From the NCBI GenBank assembly GCA_943370295.1, contig CALRQL020000001.1:485627-549626 (forward strand): a stretch of DNA of 64,000 bases, in the 5' to 3' direction. The notes beneath the pieces are model-generated. The model ran no database searches, was not told where the DNA came from, and saw only the letters and a program-made list of their open reading frames with translations. Both the position numbers and the translations under genes were made by a program. This stretch comes from SB11 sp943370295. GTDB taxonomy: Bacteria > Bacteroidota > Bacteroidia > UBA8524. The number at the start of each line of letters is the position of its first letter. The first letter of the stretch is position 1. Below, piece after piece: positions 17,326-26,876 of the stretch.

Positions 17326-18291
17326 ATGAAAAAAATAGGAGTTTTTACGTCAGGAGGAGATTCGCCCGGAATGAATGCTTGCGTTCGGGCTGCTGTTCGT
17401 ACAGGAGTTTTTAGGGGTGTTGAGATGGTTGGTATCATGCGCGGATATAGCGGGATGATTGATGGAGATTTTGTATCGCTGGGTGCGGATGCAGTGGGTA
17501 ATATTATCCAGCGTGGCGGAACGATACTCAAATCGGCACGTAGCAAAGAGTTTATGACACCCGAAGGGCGTAAGCAGGCCTATGAGAACCTTAAAAAGCA
17601 AGGGATTGAAGGGTTGGTTTGCATAGGTGGTGACGGAACGTTTACAGGGGCGGATATATTTTTTAAGGAGTATGGCATCCCATCGATGGGCGCGCCCGGC
17701 ACTATCGACAATGATTTATACGGAACCGATTACACTATCGGGTTTGATACCGCAGTAAATACTGCACTGGATGCGATAGATAAGATACGCGATACGGCAG
17801 ATAGCCACGACCGAGTTTTTTTTGTTGAGGTGATGGGACGACACAGTGGTTCTATTGCCCTTGAGGTAGCAGTAGCAGGGGGAGCATCGGCAGTACTTTT
17901 GCCGGAAGTAAGTAATGATAGTGATACGCTAAAGGACATTTTTAATGAACGCAGGCGTAAAAAAAGTTTCTCAATTATTGTGGTGGCTGAGGGCGATGAA
18001 GAGGGGGGAGCTTATAAAGTAGCAGAGGGGTTGAAAAAAGAGTTTCCTGAGATTGATACCCGTGTGAGTATACTTGGCCACATACAGCGCGGAGGAAACC
18101 CCACCGCAAACGACCGTGTATTGGCTACCCGTTTGGGCGCGGCTTGCGTAGAAGCACTTTTGAAAGGTGAGGCAGGAAAGATGGCAGGGGTACTAAATAA
18201 CCAAGTGGTACTTACCCCGTTTAGCGAGGCTATTAAAAACAGCAAGCCACTGCCTGATATTTTGCAGTTGCTGCAATATACTAATGTGTAG
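17326..18291 (+). CDS. pfkA: 6-phosphofructokinase
   Basis: The 321-residue enzyme phosphorylates fructose 6-phosphate with ATP in glycolysis. Visible motifs are the ATP-binding GVFTSGGDSPGMNA (residues 4-17), CIGGDGTFTGA near 99, the catalytic GAPGTIDNDLYGTD near 123-136, and FVEVMGRHSGSIAL near 160. I start at ATG 17326 rather than the TTG at 17299, because MKKIGVFTSGG is the usual N-terminus and 321 residues is the usual length. G and D in GGDGT fit the ATP-dependent type. Confidence 0.95.
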   Translation: MKKIGVFTSGGDSPGMNACVRAAVRTGVFRGVEMVGIMRGYSGMIDGDFVSLGADAVGNIIQRGGTILKSARSKEFMTPEGRKQAYENLKKQGIEGLVCIGGDGTFTGADIFFKEYGIPSMGAPGTIDNDLYGTDYTIGFDTAVNTALDAIDKIRDTADSHDRVFFVEVMGRHSGSIALEVAVAGGASAVLLPEVSNDSDTLKDIFNERRRKKSFSIIVVAEGDEEGGAYKVAEGLKKEFPEIDTRVSILGHIQRGGNPTANDRVLATRLGAACVEALLKGEAGKMAGVLNNQVVLTPFSEAIKNSKPLPDILQLLQYTNV

Positions 18292-18292
18292 T

Positions 18293-19315
18293 CTATAAGT
18301 TTCCAACGCTTTTTACCAATCCGGGGCCACCGTAAACAAACCCTGTGTATAGCTGTACCAAGCTGGCACCCGCATCTAATTTGGCTTGCGCATCTGCTGG
18401 CGTCATTATTCCGCCGGCGGCAATAATTGGTATTGTACCATTACTTTTTTTATGCAGATAAGCTACTACTTGTGTGCTGTGTTGAGTTAGCGGGGCACCA
18501 CTAACACCGCCTGAGCCTATGGCCTCAATCTCAGCTTTTGAGGTAGTAAGCAGCTCACGGCTAATGGTGGTATTGGTTGCTACAATACCGTCAATGCCAC
18601 TGTCTTTTACTATTTCTACAATCTCGTCCAATTGTTCATTGGATAAATCCGGAGCAATTTTTAAAAATATAGGCTTGCTTGGTTTCCCACTTTGTATGTA
18701 TTGGGTGCGCAACGTTACCAAACGGTTCAGCAAAGCCGTTAAAGGTTCGCGGTCTTGCAGCTGGCGAAGGTTGGGCGTATTGGGCGAACTTACATTTACA
18801 GTAAAGTAATGCACTAAGTCGTATAAGCGTTTAAAGCATTTTTCGTAATCACTGGCGGCATCTTCGTTTGGGGTAACTTTGTTTTTCCCGATGTTTCCGC
18901 CAATAATAACGCCTTTAGGTAAGTCTTTCAAACGGGCGGCCATTACATCTACTCCCTGATTATTAAAACCCATACGATTGATAAGAGCTTTGTCTTTTGG
19001 CAACCTGAACAGGCGAGGTGTATCATTACCGGGCTGGGGTAGTGGGGTCACCGTTCCTACTTCTATGTGTCCAAAACCCAAGGCTGCTAATGTATGCACG
19101 TGTTTGGCATTTTTATCAAAACCTGCAGCCAAACCCACTTTGTTGGGGAATGTGATGCCAGCAATAGTAACGGGGTTGGTTTTGGTTTTGTACATTGCCT
19201 TTATAAGCCACCCTGTAATAGGGAAAGTAACCAAGCTATCCATAATTTTCATGGTAAATTGGTGGGCATTTTCAGGGCTAAGTAAAAACAACAACGAGCG
19301 TATAATTGTAAACAT
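18293..19315 (-). CDS. pyrD: Dihydroorotate dehydrogenase (quinone), class 2
   Basis: The 340-residue flavoenzyme oxidises dihydroorotate to orotate in pyrimidine synthesis, passing electrons to quinone. The N-terminal extension (about 1-40, SLLFLLSPENAHQFTMKIMD) is the membrane-associating helix of class 2 enzymes. Motifs include NKVGLAAGFDKN near 57, VNVSSPNTPNLR near 175 with the catalytic Ser position of class 2, and the FMN phosphate loop IAAGGIMTPADAQAKLDAGA near 300. Its stop lies one base past the convergent pfkA stop. Confidence 0.95.
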   Translation of the reverse strand: MFTIIRSLLFLLSPENAHQFTMKIMDSLVTFPITGWLIKAMYKTKTNPVTIAGITFPNKVGLAAGFDKNAKHVHTLAALGFGHIEVGTVTPLPQPGNDTPRLFRLPKDKALINRMGFNNQGVDVMAARLKDLPKGVIIGGNIGKNKVTPNEDAASDYEKCFKRLYDLVHYFTVNVSSPNTPNLRQLQDREPLTALLNRLVTLRTQYIQSGKPSKPIFLKIAPDLSNEQLDEIVEIVKDSGIDGIVATNTTISRELLTTSKAEIEAIGSGGVSGAPLTQHSTQVVAYLHKKSNGTIPIIAAGGIMTPADAQAKLDAGASLVQLYTGFVYGGPGLVKSVGNL

Positions 19316-19321
19316 GGTGTA

Positions 19322-21649
19322 TTAAAAAGGGTATCCTAATCCTAAGTTAAGTATGGTTGCGGGTAAAATCTTTTTATTACCGTTGGCGTAATCGTTCAGC
19401 AACCAGCGGTTGTCAGAAGGCAAGTCGGGACTGCGTAAGGGCACCCCGAAATCAAACCTCAACACAAAAAACGAAAAATCGAAACGTATGCCCAACCCTG
19501 CACTTACTGCCATTTGTCCTAAAAAGGTATTGGGGTTAATCTCAACGCCCTGCCTTCCGGCTAAGGGGTGTGTGTACCAAATGTTTCCTGCATCAGCAAA
19601 CAAAGCACCTTGCAATAAATTTCTAATCAAAGTAAAGCGGTATTCAGCTTGCGCCTCAACAATTACTTCACCACTGCGGTCGGCTCTTACACCGCCAAGG
19701 CTGTTATCAAAACTACCCGGCCCTAACGTACGTGGACGCCATCCGCGTAAGCTGTTAGCTCCCCCTATAAAATAACGGCGCACAAAGGGCATAATGGTTG
19801 AGTTTCCGTAGGGTAGGCCTACACCAATGTGCCCGCGGTATGCAAGCGCGTTTAGTTCGTTTAGGCTATGCGTATAGCGTACATCAGCATCAATCTTCAC
19901 AAACTGCTCAAAGTTCACATTATCAATCTTGTAAATGCCGTCAGTAGGAAGGGGCTGGTTAGTAGCCTTCATAAACTGCCGCAGTGTCCATCCGGCTGAT
20001 TCAATAATCAGTTTTGATGAAAAATAAGTGCCGGTGCGGCTAATGGGTCGGTCGCTGTAAGTCCAAGTGAAACGAGTGTTTAGTATCAGGTTGGTGGTAA
20101 ACAGGTTGGCAATAAAAATGCTATCAGCGGGGTTTACCAATGCTAAAAAATCTCGTTTAGCATCAGTACGGTTGTAAGATACTTCGGCAAACGAAAGGTT
20201 GAAGTTGTTAAATATGTTGTAGTACGTTTGGTTGTAGCCCAGCGAAAGCACGTTGCGCTTAAAGTCGATGTTTGATTCATAAATATAGTTTCCTACGAAC
20301 GACGAACGGTCTCCGGTTGATGAAAACCAGCGTTTAAAAAAGGGGAATAGCCTTGCGCGGGGTAGCGCCAGCGTAGTAGTTATGTTATGCTCGATGTTAC
20401 TGAAAAAGGGGATGCTATCGTTATTCCTGAACTGTCCTTCTAACGAAACACGGTAACGAAGTTCAAGCATTTCTGCACTGCGTAACAGATTTCTGTTTCG
20501 GTAGGTAATAACATTTGCCAAACCATAGTTACGCAAGTTGTTTTGTTCAACGGCGTTGTTTTGATCGGATGATATAATTTGGGGCTCAAGAATATACTCG
20601 TGTCGTTTGCCCGGAAACAAGTTAATGTAGCACACTAAACGGTTTTCTACAGTGTCTTTTTCAAAGTTGATGCTGGTTTGCCTTAGCAACTGTATGTTAT
20701 TTAATTTGTTGTAAGTAATATCTACATCGTTTTGGCTAAACACATCTCCCGGTTGCATTGCAATTTCACGCATCAATACATCTTTGTTAAGATGATAGCC
20801 GTTTAGGTTGAGCCATAAATTTTCGGTAGTTTCTATAAATCCTAACGCTGCCGAATCCGGCATTTCTTCGGTAGAAGGGTTTACTACGTTCACATAAATT
20901 CGACTGATTTTATAACGCTTGTGGTTCACAAAAACATCGGGATTACGTATTTGGGCATTTACATTTACGTGATGCCCTTTTCCAGTATTAATTACTGTGT
21001 ACTGTACATATTCTTTGTTGAAAAAGTAATACCCCTCGTTGCGTAGTTTTTTAGTTATTCGTTCCCGTTCTTCCGATACTTTTTCTTTGCTGAAAATCTG
21101 GCCTTCTTTCAGTAACGAGTTTTGTAAATCCCCAATCACTACATAATTCAGTGTGCGGTCATCTATGTTGTATTCAATCGTATCAATGGTGTAAGGGAGT
21201 TTTTGCTCAACAAAATAGGTAATGCTTGCCATTTTGTGTCGGCGGCCGTTAGTATCAATAGTGAATTTTACATCAGCATCAAAATAACCGTTATTAAACA
21301 GGTAAGCTTTTATTTGGCGGCTTGTTTCTCCCAGTTTGGTGGTATCCATTATAACCGGAGGTTCGCCAATATTTTCGCGGATGTATTTTCTAAAGCGGCG
21401 CGAAGTATCGCCGCGCATTCCATAGTTATAAGCTCTTAAGTAAAATCGCCAAAACCCGAATAGGCGTTTATTGGGCTTTTGTTTTTGCAGCAGTTTTGCC
21501 CCGTCTTCTAAGGTATTATCTTCAATTCCCTTGATTTTAACCTTGTTTACCAGTAGTTCATCTTCTTTAAGTTCTTGGGTTAATCTGCAGCTCGATAAAC
21601 AAATGCATAAAAAAACCACGGCAGGCAATACCTTTGCCACCGTAACCAT
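19322..21649 (-). CDS. BamA/TamA-family outer-membrane lipoprotein
   Basis: The 775-residue protein starts with a lipoprotein signal ending CLSSC, then POTRA-like segments (LNNGYFDADVKFTID near 110; RNEGYYFFNKEYV near 210), then a C-terminal 16-strand barrel with FVRRYFIGGANSLRGW, the Omp85 GG..RG signature, and a terminal aromatic (LGLGYPF). It belongs with TamA/SusB-like Omp85 proteins that insert or export outer-membrane components. I use ATG 21649 because it creates a clean lipobox; an upstream ATG at 21685 would overlap the divergent methyltransferase. It lies 6 bases upstream of pyrD. Confidence 0.88.
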   Translation of the reverse strand: MVTVAKVLPAVVFLCICLSSCRLTQELKEDELLVNKVKIKGIEDNTLEDGAKLLQKQKPNKRLFGFWRFYLRAYNYGMRGDTSRRFRKYIRENIGEPPVIMDTTKLGETSRQIKAYLFNNGYFDADVKFTIDTNGRRHKMASITYFVEQKLPYTIDTIEYNIDDRTLNYVVIGDLQNSLLKEGQIFSKEKVSEERERITKKLRNEGYYFFNKEYVQYTVINTGKGHHVNVNAQIRNPDVFVNHKRYKISRIYVNVVNPSTEEMPDSAALGFIETTENLWLNLNGYHLNKDVLMREIAMQPGDVFSQNDVDITYNKLNNIQLLRQTSINFEKDTVENRLVCYINLFPGKRHEYILEPQIISSDQNNAVEQNNLRNYGLANVITYRNRNLLRSAEMLELRYRVSLEGQFRNNDSIPFFSNIEHNITTTLALPRARLFPFFKRWFSSTGDRSSFVGNYIYESNIDFKRNVLSLGYNQTYYNIFNNFNLSFAEVSYNRTDAKRDFLALVNPADSIFIANLFTTNLILNTRFTWTYSDRPISRTGTYFSSKLIIESAGWTLRQFMKATNQPLPTDGIYKIDNVNFEQFVKIDADVRYTHSLNELNALAYRGHIGVGLPYGNSTIMPFVRRYFIGGANSLRGWRPRTLGPGSFDNSLGGVRADRSGEVIVEAQAEYRFTLIRNLLQGALFADAGNIWYTHPLAGRQGVEINPNTFLGQMAVSAGLGIRFDFSFFVLRFDFGVPLRSPDLPSDNRWLLNDYANGNKKILPATILNLGLGYPF

Positions 21650-21661
21650 ATTATAGTTTAC

Positions 21662-22405
21662 ATGCTTACAAAATCCCAAATTCAACTGGTAAAGTCGCTG
21701 CGTTCAAAAAAGTTTAGGCAAAAATACAACCAATTTATTGTTGAGGGAGAAAAAGCCGTTGAGGAGTTGCTACAAAGTAATTTTTTGGTGGTTGAAGTTT
21801 TTGGCACAAGCGAGTGGGAAACCCTGCATTTACATAAGTTGAGGCAAATACCCTTTACCCGTGTGAAGAACGATGAATTGGAGCGTTTAAGCGGGTTTGA
21901 GCAGCCCAATAAGGTGTTGGCCATTGTGCAAATACCCGATAGTACCTTCAGTAATAAAGTATTTGAACAGCCGATAACCATCGCCCTTGATTTTATTCAA
22001 GACCCGGGGAATTTGGGTACAATTATCCGTATTGCCGATTGGTATGGGGTGAACGATATTGTGTGCAGCCTTAATTGTGTAGATGTGTTTAACCCCAAAG
22101 TGATTAATGCCACAATGGGCAGCTACGCAAGGGTAAATGTGCATTATGTGGATTTAGAAGCCACATTAGCGCCCTATAAAAACCGTTTGTATGCCTGTGT
22201 AATGGACGGAGAACCTGTGTACAATATCAAACAGGCTAATAATCCCATAATAATCATTGGCAATGAAGGCAAAGGGGTAAGCGATGAAATGATTGCTCTT
22301 TCGGCTAATAAAATAAGCATACCCCGTAGGGGAGGGGCAGAATCGCTGAATGCAGGGGTGGCTACGGCTGTGATTGTTGATAACCTGGCGAGAATTCTTC
22401 CATAG
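21662..22405 (+). CDS. TrmH/SpoU-family RNA 2'-O-methyltransferase
   Basis: The 247-residue protein has the substrate-binding N-terminus (KKFRQKYNQFIVEGEKAVEE) and the SPOUT knot motifs LDFIQDPGNLGTIIRIADW near 106-125, IIIGNEGKGVS near 196-206 and ISIPRRGGAESLNAGVATAV near 218. It methylates a ribose in rRNA or tRNA using SAM; which nucleotide is unclear. The start codon is only 12 bases from that of the divergent outer-membrane gene, and its 3' end overlaps the convergent gene by 44 bases. Confidence 0.92.
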   Translation: MLTKSQIQLVKSLRSKKFRQKYNQFIVEGEKAVEELLQSNFLVVEVFGTSEWETLHLHKLRQIPFTRVKNDELERLSGFEQPNKVLAIVQIPDSTFSNKVFEQPITIALDFIQDPGNLGTIIRIADWYGVNDIVCSLNCVDVFNPKVINATMGSYARVNVHYVDLEATLAPYKNRLYACVMDGEPVYNIKQANNPIIIIGNEGKGVSDEMIALSANKISIPRRGGAESLNAGVATAVIVDNLARILP

Positions 22406-23327
22406 GGATGTTCTTCACGTTTTCAAACAACATCTCCTTCTTTTTCCATTTTCCTTTTTTAAAGATAAAATAATCAAAACTGCCGTCAGGCAAATAAGTC
22501 TCATACATGCCTATACTGTTATTATCTGGCGGTATCAGGTGTTCAAAAGCAATCAAATCTTTCTTTTTAATGTAGCGAAGCGTCATCACTGCATCATCTC
22601 TAAATTCAAATATTACCCTGTGCTGCGGCGGAACATTCTCTTCCATTTCAAAAATGGGGGCACCAAAGCGGGGTTTTCCCATTTCATCAAACACCAACAC
22701 ATCGGCAATTTTTCGGCTGCTGGCCATTGTATGCCCGTCCCAGCCCAGTAGCGTATAATACTTTTGTTTCTTATACTTAGTTTCAATAATCTGATAATAC
22801 AAAGCCCCGTACCAAAAGCGGTTGGTTAGCTGTATGTGTTCAGGCTTGCCTAATCGCGCCGAGCTATCGTATAAGCCGTATAATTCCAGTTTTTCTTTGT
22901 TGTTTTTTTGGATGGCTCCGTAAAATTCAAACGAGTCTGCCGTTACCAGCGAGTCTTTGCCCCATTTCAGGCTCCATGTAAATATGCGGAAACTTTTATC
23001 GGGCGGGGTAAGTATGGAAACATATCGAGCCGCAGAGTCGAACGGATAATCAAACGAACCGGGTTGTTTAAGGGCGGCAATCAGGGTTTTTGCAAAAAAG
23101 TAAGTAGAAGTAACCCGCTCTTCTTGGCTGCGGGCAGTAATAATGCTTTGGCCTAAGCCTATCAATCGACGTTCATAAAAAATTAACGAGTCTAACGGCG
23201 AAAGCGGAGGTGCGTTTTCAACAAAAATATTCTTAGAGGATGAATCAGTATTGTCGGTTTGTGCTTTGCCAAAAAACGAGGGCAGCAGGCACACCAGCAA
23301 AAGGGTAATTTTTAACGTTTTCTCCAT
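22362..23327 (-). CDS. Secreted protein of unknown function
   Basis: The 321-residue product has a signal peptide (about 1-22, ending FGKAQ). It contains no domain I can name. Recurrent features are aromatic strands such as FRIFTWSLKWGKDSL near 110 and YYTLLGWDGHTMASS near 195, and a basic end (KKGKWKKKEM). It looks like a conserved Bacteroidetes periplasmic protein. Its 3' end overlaps the methyltransferase gene on the opposite strand by 44 bases, so its last ~14 codons are also coding on the other strand. Confidence 0.75.
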   Translation of the reverse strand: MEKTLKITLLLVCLLPSFFGKAQTDNTDSSSKNIFVENAPPLSPLDSLIFYERRLIGLGQSIITARSQEERVTSTYFFAKTLIAALKQPGSFDYPFDSAARYVSILTPPDKSFRIFTWSLKWGKDSLVTADSFEFYGAIQKNNKEKLELYGLYDSSARLGKPEHIQLTNRFWYGALYYQIIETKYKKQKYYTLLGWDGHTMASSRKIADVLVFDEMGKPRFGAPIFEMEENVPPQHRVIFEFRDDAVMTLRYIKKKDLIAFEHLIPPDNNSIGMYETYLPDGSFDYFIFKKGKWKKKEMLFENVKNIPMEEFSPGYQQSQP

Positions 23328-23455
23328 GTATGATATATATCCAACGAAACCGTGCCAAAGTAAATTGTTTTTATCGGGAATAGGATAATGGATGAATAAA
23401 TTTCGCTGCTGAATTCAATTTCACCATTTTTGTACGGATTGATTTATAGATAGCC

Positions 23456-24070
23456 GTGCTGTTTGACGATACTTATACCATTCCTGCAAAAAGCGGACAT
23501 GCCTTGTTTAAGGACAGGGGAAGTAAATTTTTTGCCTATACTTTTGTTGTGTTTACTGAGGGGGACATTAAAAAATGCTTGGATGAACTGAAAAAGCAGT
23601 ACCCCGATGCTACCCACCATTGTTACGCTTGGATTCTGAACCCTGATAAAAGCGCACAACGTGCAAATGATGACGGTGAGCCGGCAAATACTGCGGGCAA
23701 ACCGATTTTAAGGCAAATACTATCCAAAGGGTTGACCAATACATTAGTTGTAGTGGTGAGGTACTTTGGCGGTACATTATTGGGTGCTGGCGGCTTGATT
23801 ACTGCCTATGGCGAAGCCGCAAAACTTGCCCTTGAGGATGCCGGAAAAGAAGAGAAACAAATTGAAGGAGTTTTTGAGGCGGTATATGATTACGGGGTTG
23901 AAAATGATGTTTTTAGGTTTTTAAGAACCCTTGGCGGAAATATTTCGTCAGTAGATAAACAGGAGAAGGCCACCGTTAGTTTTACCGTGCGAAAATCGAA
24001 GGTAGAAGAGGTGAATAACCTTTGGCACGACTTCCGTAATTTCGAACTTAAATTTATAGGGTATCAATGA
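23456..24070 (+). CDS. YigZ/IMPACT family protein
   Basis: The 204-residue protein carries the UPF0029 signature: AKSGHALFKDRGSKFFAYTF near 11-30, HHCYAWILNP near 55, DDGEPANTAGKPIL near 72-85 and VVRYFGGTLLGAGGLITAYG near 101-120. A smaller C-terminal ferredoxin-like domain (DUF1949-type) follows. The IMPACT family is linked to translation control in eukaryotes; the bacterial role is unsettled. The start is GTG at 23456, the only start upstream of the conserved block. Its stop overlaps the next ATG (ATGA), so the two are translationally coupled. Confidence 0.9.
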   Translation: MLFDDTYTIPAKSGHALFKDRGSKFFAYTFVVFTEGDIKKCLDELKKQYPDATHHCYAWILNPDKSAQRANDDGEPANTAGKPILRQILSKGLTNTLVVVVRYFGGTLLGAGGLITAYGEAAKLALEDAGKEEKQIEGVFEAVYDYGVENDVFRFLRTLGGNISSVDKQEKATVSFTVRKSKVEEVNNLWHDFRNFELKFIGYQ

Positions 24071-25911
24071 GACTTTCAAAATTTGTAGTTGCTATATCAC
24101 TATTTGCAGGGCTTGGAATGCCTGTTTCGGCGCAAAATCTTGCCCCTGTGCCCGCTTTGCAGCAAAAGATTGATTATTTTACCGGTGAGCAGTTTTTCTT
24201 GTCTGTTCCTGTTGATAATACAGCCGATAAAGTAGGAGAGTGGGCTGCAAAACAGTTTTTGAAAGGAGCCGCTGATTACACGCTGGCAAACGTTATCCAA
24301 CGCACAAGCCCTGACGGTACTTATTACACCTATGAAGTACATTACTTGGGCGCGCCGCTCTACAGCAAAAGCATTAAAGTATTTGTAGATAAGGCGAGCG
24401 TTATCCGCTATGCGTACCATAACATCGCAAATTTGGCAACTGCTGATGTGCGAGTGTTGCCCACAAAAGATTTTATCACACAGTTTTATACTAACAAATA
24501 CCCACAATTAACACTTACTGATAACCAATCGGTTTGGGTGGATAACGGCGAAAAGCCAGTGCCGGCCTTTTATTTGACGATGGAAGATAATGAAAAGCAC
24601 AGCGTAAATCAGCTACTTTTCGGTGCCGATGGGTCATTGTTATTTTCAAGACCTATGGAAAGCCATTTTGCTGCGGATACACCGGCGAATGTTTATGTTT
24701 ATGACCCTGACCCACTAACTACTGCCAATGTTGTTTATGGAGGGGCGTATAGCAATAATGGCGGGCAAGACAATGCCCAACTGCAAGCTCAACTTAAAAA
24801 ACGGACTGTGCGGGTTGACCTTTTGGGCGACTCAATGATTTTAGCGAACAGCTCGTTTTATATTAATGAAATTTCGAGCCCTGTGTGGCCGCCAACAAGA
24901 GTACATATTAGCGATACATTTAAATTCAGTCGTAACCACTTTTCTTTTGGCGAAACCAATGCTTTTTATCACCTAAACACTTATAAGGCATATATCCATA
25001 GTTTGGGTTATACAGGTTTGCCGGGATACAGATTGCAAGTAGATGCGCACGCTTTTAACGGCGCCGAGAACTCTAAATTCACCCCTGGGGATAATCCGCC
25101 CTCGTTACAATTTGGTGATGGCGGAATACCTGACGCAGAAGATGCCGAGGTGGTGATTCATGAATTTGGCCACGCGATATCACACGGAGCATCGCCCAAT
25201 TCGGCTTTCGGACATGAACGTGTGGCACTTGATGAAGGGTTGGGGGATTATTTTGCCGTATCATACACCAAAGCTATTGACCCGTATAATTGGAAAAAGG
25301 TGTTCTCGTGGGACGGAAACAATGGGGGATGGCAGGGACGTACGGTTAATTATTTAACTATGTATCCCAATTTAACCAACAGTATTTGGGCTGATGGTCA
25401 ATTATGGTCAACCTCATTCATGCGTTTATACGATGATGTGGGCAAAGAGATTGCCGATAAATTGATGCTTGAAACTCTTTACCGCCTCTCTGCTAATATT
25501 TCAATGCCTCAGTTAGCAAAGGCTGTGCAACAAATAGACTCTATTAAGTATGGAGGTGTTCATAGCAAAAACATACAATGTGCTTTTGCCCTTTCGGGTA
25601 TTTTGCAAGGGCCTGCCGAGGGTTGTACCCAATCAGTTAATGAGGTTGGTAATTTAGCTTTGGATGGTGTGAGGATAAATAACACCTATGCCTTTGCAGC
25701 AGGCACAGGTGTTGTTGAAGTAATATTCTCAAATAGCAATTCTTATACAGTTAGTTTAAGCGATATAAGCGGTAAACTTATCTCACGTTGGTTGCCTGTG
25801 CAGGGTCAAAATGTAACCATTGACGGTCAGCATTTAGCCGCAGGAGTTTATTTCCTTCAAATCAACGATGGAGAGGGAAATATCCAAACACAAAAACTAA
25901 TACGGTATTAA
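24067..25911 (+). CDS. Secreted zinc metallopeptidase with T9SS sorting domain
   Basis: The 614-residue protein has a signal peptide (about 1-22, ending PVSAQ), an N-terminal propeptide-like part (25-210), and a gluzincin catalytic core with HEFGHAISH near 365-373 (zinc ligands His, His; catalytic Glu) and DEGLGDYFA near 393, where Glu is the third ligand. This resembles M4/M36 (fungalysin) enzymes. The C-terminal ~80 residues are a T9SS sorting domain (VSLSDISGKLISRW ... LAAGVYFLQI ... KLIRY). It should be an extracellular or surface protease. Its ATG overlaps the yigZ-like stop, an odd pairing of a cytoplasmic and a secreted protein. Confidence 0.88.
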   Translation: MRLSKFVVAISLFAGLGMPVSAQNLAPVPALQQKIDYFTGEQFFLSVPVDNTADKVGEWAAKQFLKGAADYTLANVIQRTSPDGTYYTYEVHYLGAPLYSKSIKVFVDKASVIRYAYHNIANLATADVRVLPTKDFITQFYTNKYPQLTLTDNQSVWVDNGEKPVPAFYLTMEDNEKHSVNQLLFGADGSLLFSRPMESHFAADTPANVYVYDPDPLTTANVVYGGAYSNNGGQDNAQLQAQLKKRTVRVDLLGDSMILANSSFYINEISSPVWPPTRVHISDTFKFSRNHFSFGETNAFYHLNTYKAYIHSLGYTGLPGYRLQVDAHAFNGAENSKFTPGDNPPSLQFGDGGIPDAEDAEVVIHEFGHAISHGASPNSAFGHERVALDEGLGDYFAVSYTKAIDPYNWKKVFSWDGNNGGWQGRTVNYLTMYPNLTNSIWADGQLWSTSFMRLYDDVGKEIADKLMLETLYRLSANISMPQLAKAVQQIDSIKYGGVHSKNIQCAFALSGILQGPAEGCTQSVNEVGNLALDGVRINNTYAFAAGTGVVEVIFSNSNSYTVSLSDISGKLISRWLPVQGQNVTIDGQHLAAGVYFLQINDGEGNIQTQKLIRY

Positions 25912-26670
25912 TTACAATTGTGCATATGAAATTGTGGTGTCTTTAGGTTCAACCACTAGAACAGGCACTGTAGAACCACTCATAATCTGTTCGCTTCGGG
26001 CTTTGTTAAACCAGCCTCCGTCGCGTTCGTTCATAATGATAATCAAATCAGCACCAGAGCTGTTACCCACACGTATGGTTTCATCAACCACTTTTTTGCC
26101 GGTTTCAATTTGGTAAGTACAACGTCCGCCTTTATCGTGGATGTACTTTTCGGCTTGGTAGGCATACGTTTTAAGCTTTGTAATCTCCTCAGGGTTGTTG
26201 CTTGTTACCACAAGAACGTGTATGCCTGCTCCGAAAACTTTTGAGATTTCAGTAGCAACGGGTATTTTTTGGCGAGTACCCGGGTCATCGTGCAAGGGCA
26301 TCAAAATGTTTTTAATCAGCCCTTGTTTAAATTCTTTAAGAATAGATAAAACAGGAACTTTTAAAGAATCAACAAGGCTTTGAGTGTGCTTGCTGTTAGA
26401 TACCACTACCAAGTCGGCTTCAATGTCTTCCACCATTTTGGCTGCCGTTTTGTAACTTTCGTCGGCAAGTGTAATTTGAGTTGGCTTGTTTACCAAGTTG
26501 GAGATGGCATCAGAAATTGCAGAAGCGCTGTTTCTGCTTCCTTCTGCAGTAACACCGATAACCAGTTGCGTGCCAAAGGCTTTGCTAAAATTAATAGCAC
26601 CCTCTAACACTGCGGCATCATTTTGGCTACCGTAAATTAGGGCTAGTGTTTTTGTAAAAATATTACTCAT
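25912..26670 (-). CDS. Universal stress protein, tandem UspA domains
   Basis: The 252-residue protein is about twice the length of a single UspA domain. The first half begins KTLALIYGSQNDAAVLEGAI. The second begins IKNILMPLHDDPGTRQKIPV and ends VPVLVVEPKDTT. The second half lacks a full G-2x-G-9x-G ATP loop in the usual spacing (MNERDGGWFNKARSEQIMSG). The stop codon abuts the convergent protease stop with no spacer. Stress or starvation survival is the usual role. Confidence 0.85.
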   Translation of the reverse strand: MSNIFTKTLALIYGSQNDAAVLEGAINFSKAFGTQLVIGVTAEGSRNSASAISDAISNLVNKPTQITLADESYKTAAKMVEDIEADLVVVSNSKHTQSLVDSLKVPVLSILKEFKQGLIKNILMPLHDDPGTRQKIPVATEISKVFGAGIHVLVVTSNNPEEITKLKTYAYQAEKYIHDKGGRCTYQIETGKKVVDETIRVGNSSGADLIIIMNERDGGWFNKARSEQIMSGSTVPVLVVEPKDTTISYAQL

Positions 26671-26876
26671 CGGCTATAGTTTTAGGATAGTATGCGCTTG
26701 TTCGTGTTGTCAAGTTACAACTTTTTTTTTAAGTAACGATAAAATCCATCAAAAGGTTACACCCAAAGCCTGAAAAAATGAGGAAAAATTTGTTTTTAAA
26801 AATAAGTATTATGGCGCAACTTTGTGCCTGAATATTGAAAAAATATTTATATTACTGAAAATCAATAAATTAAAAA

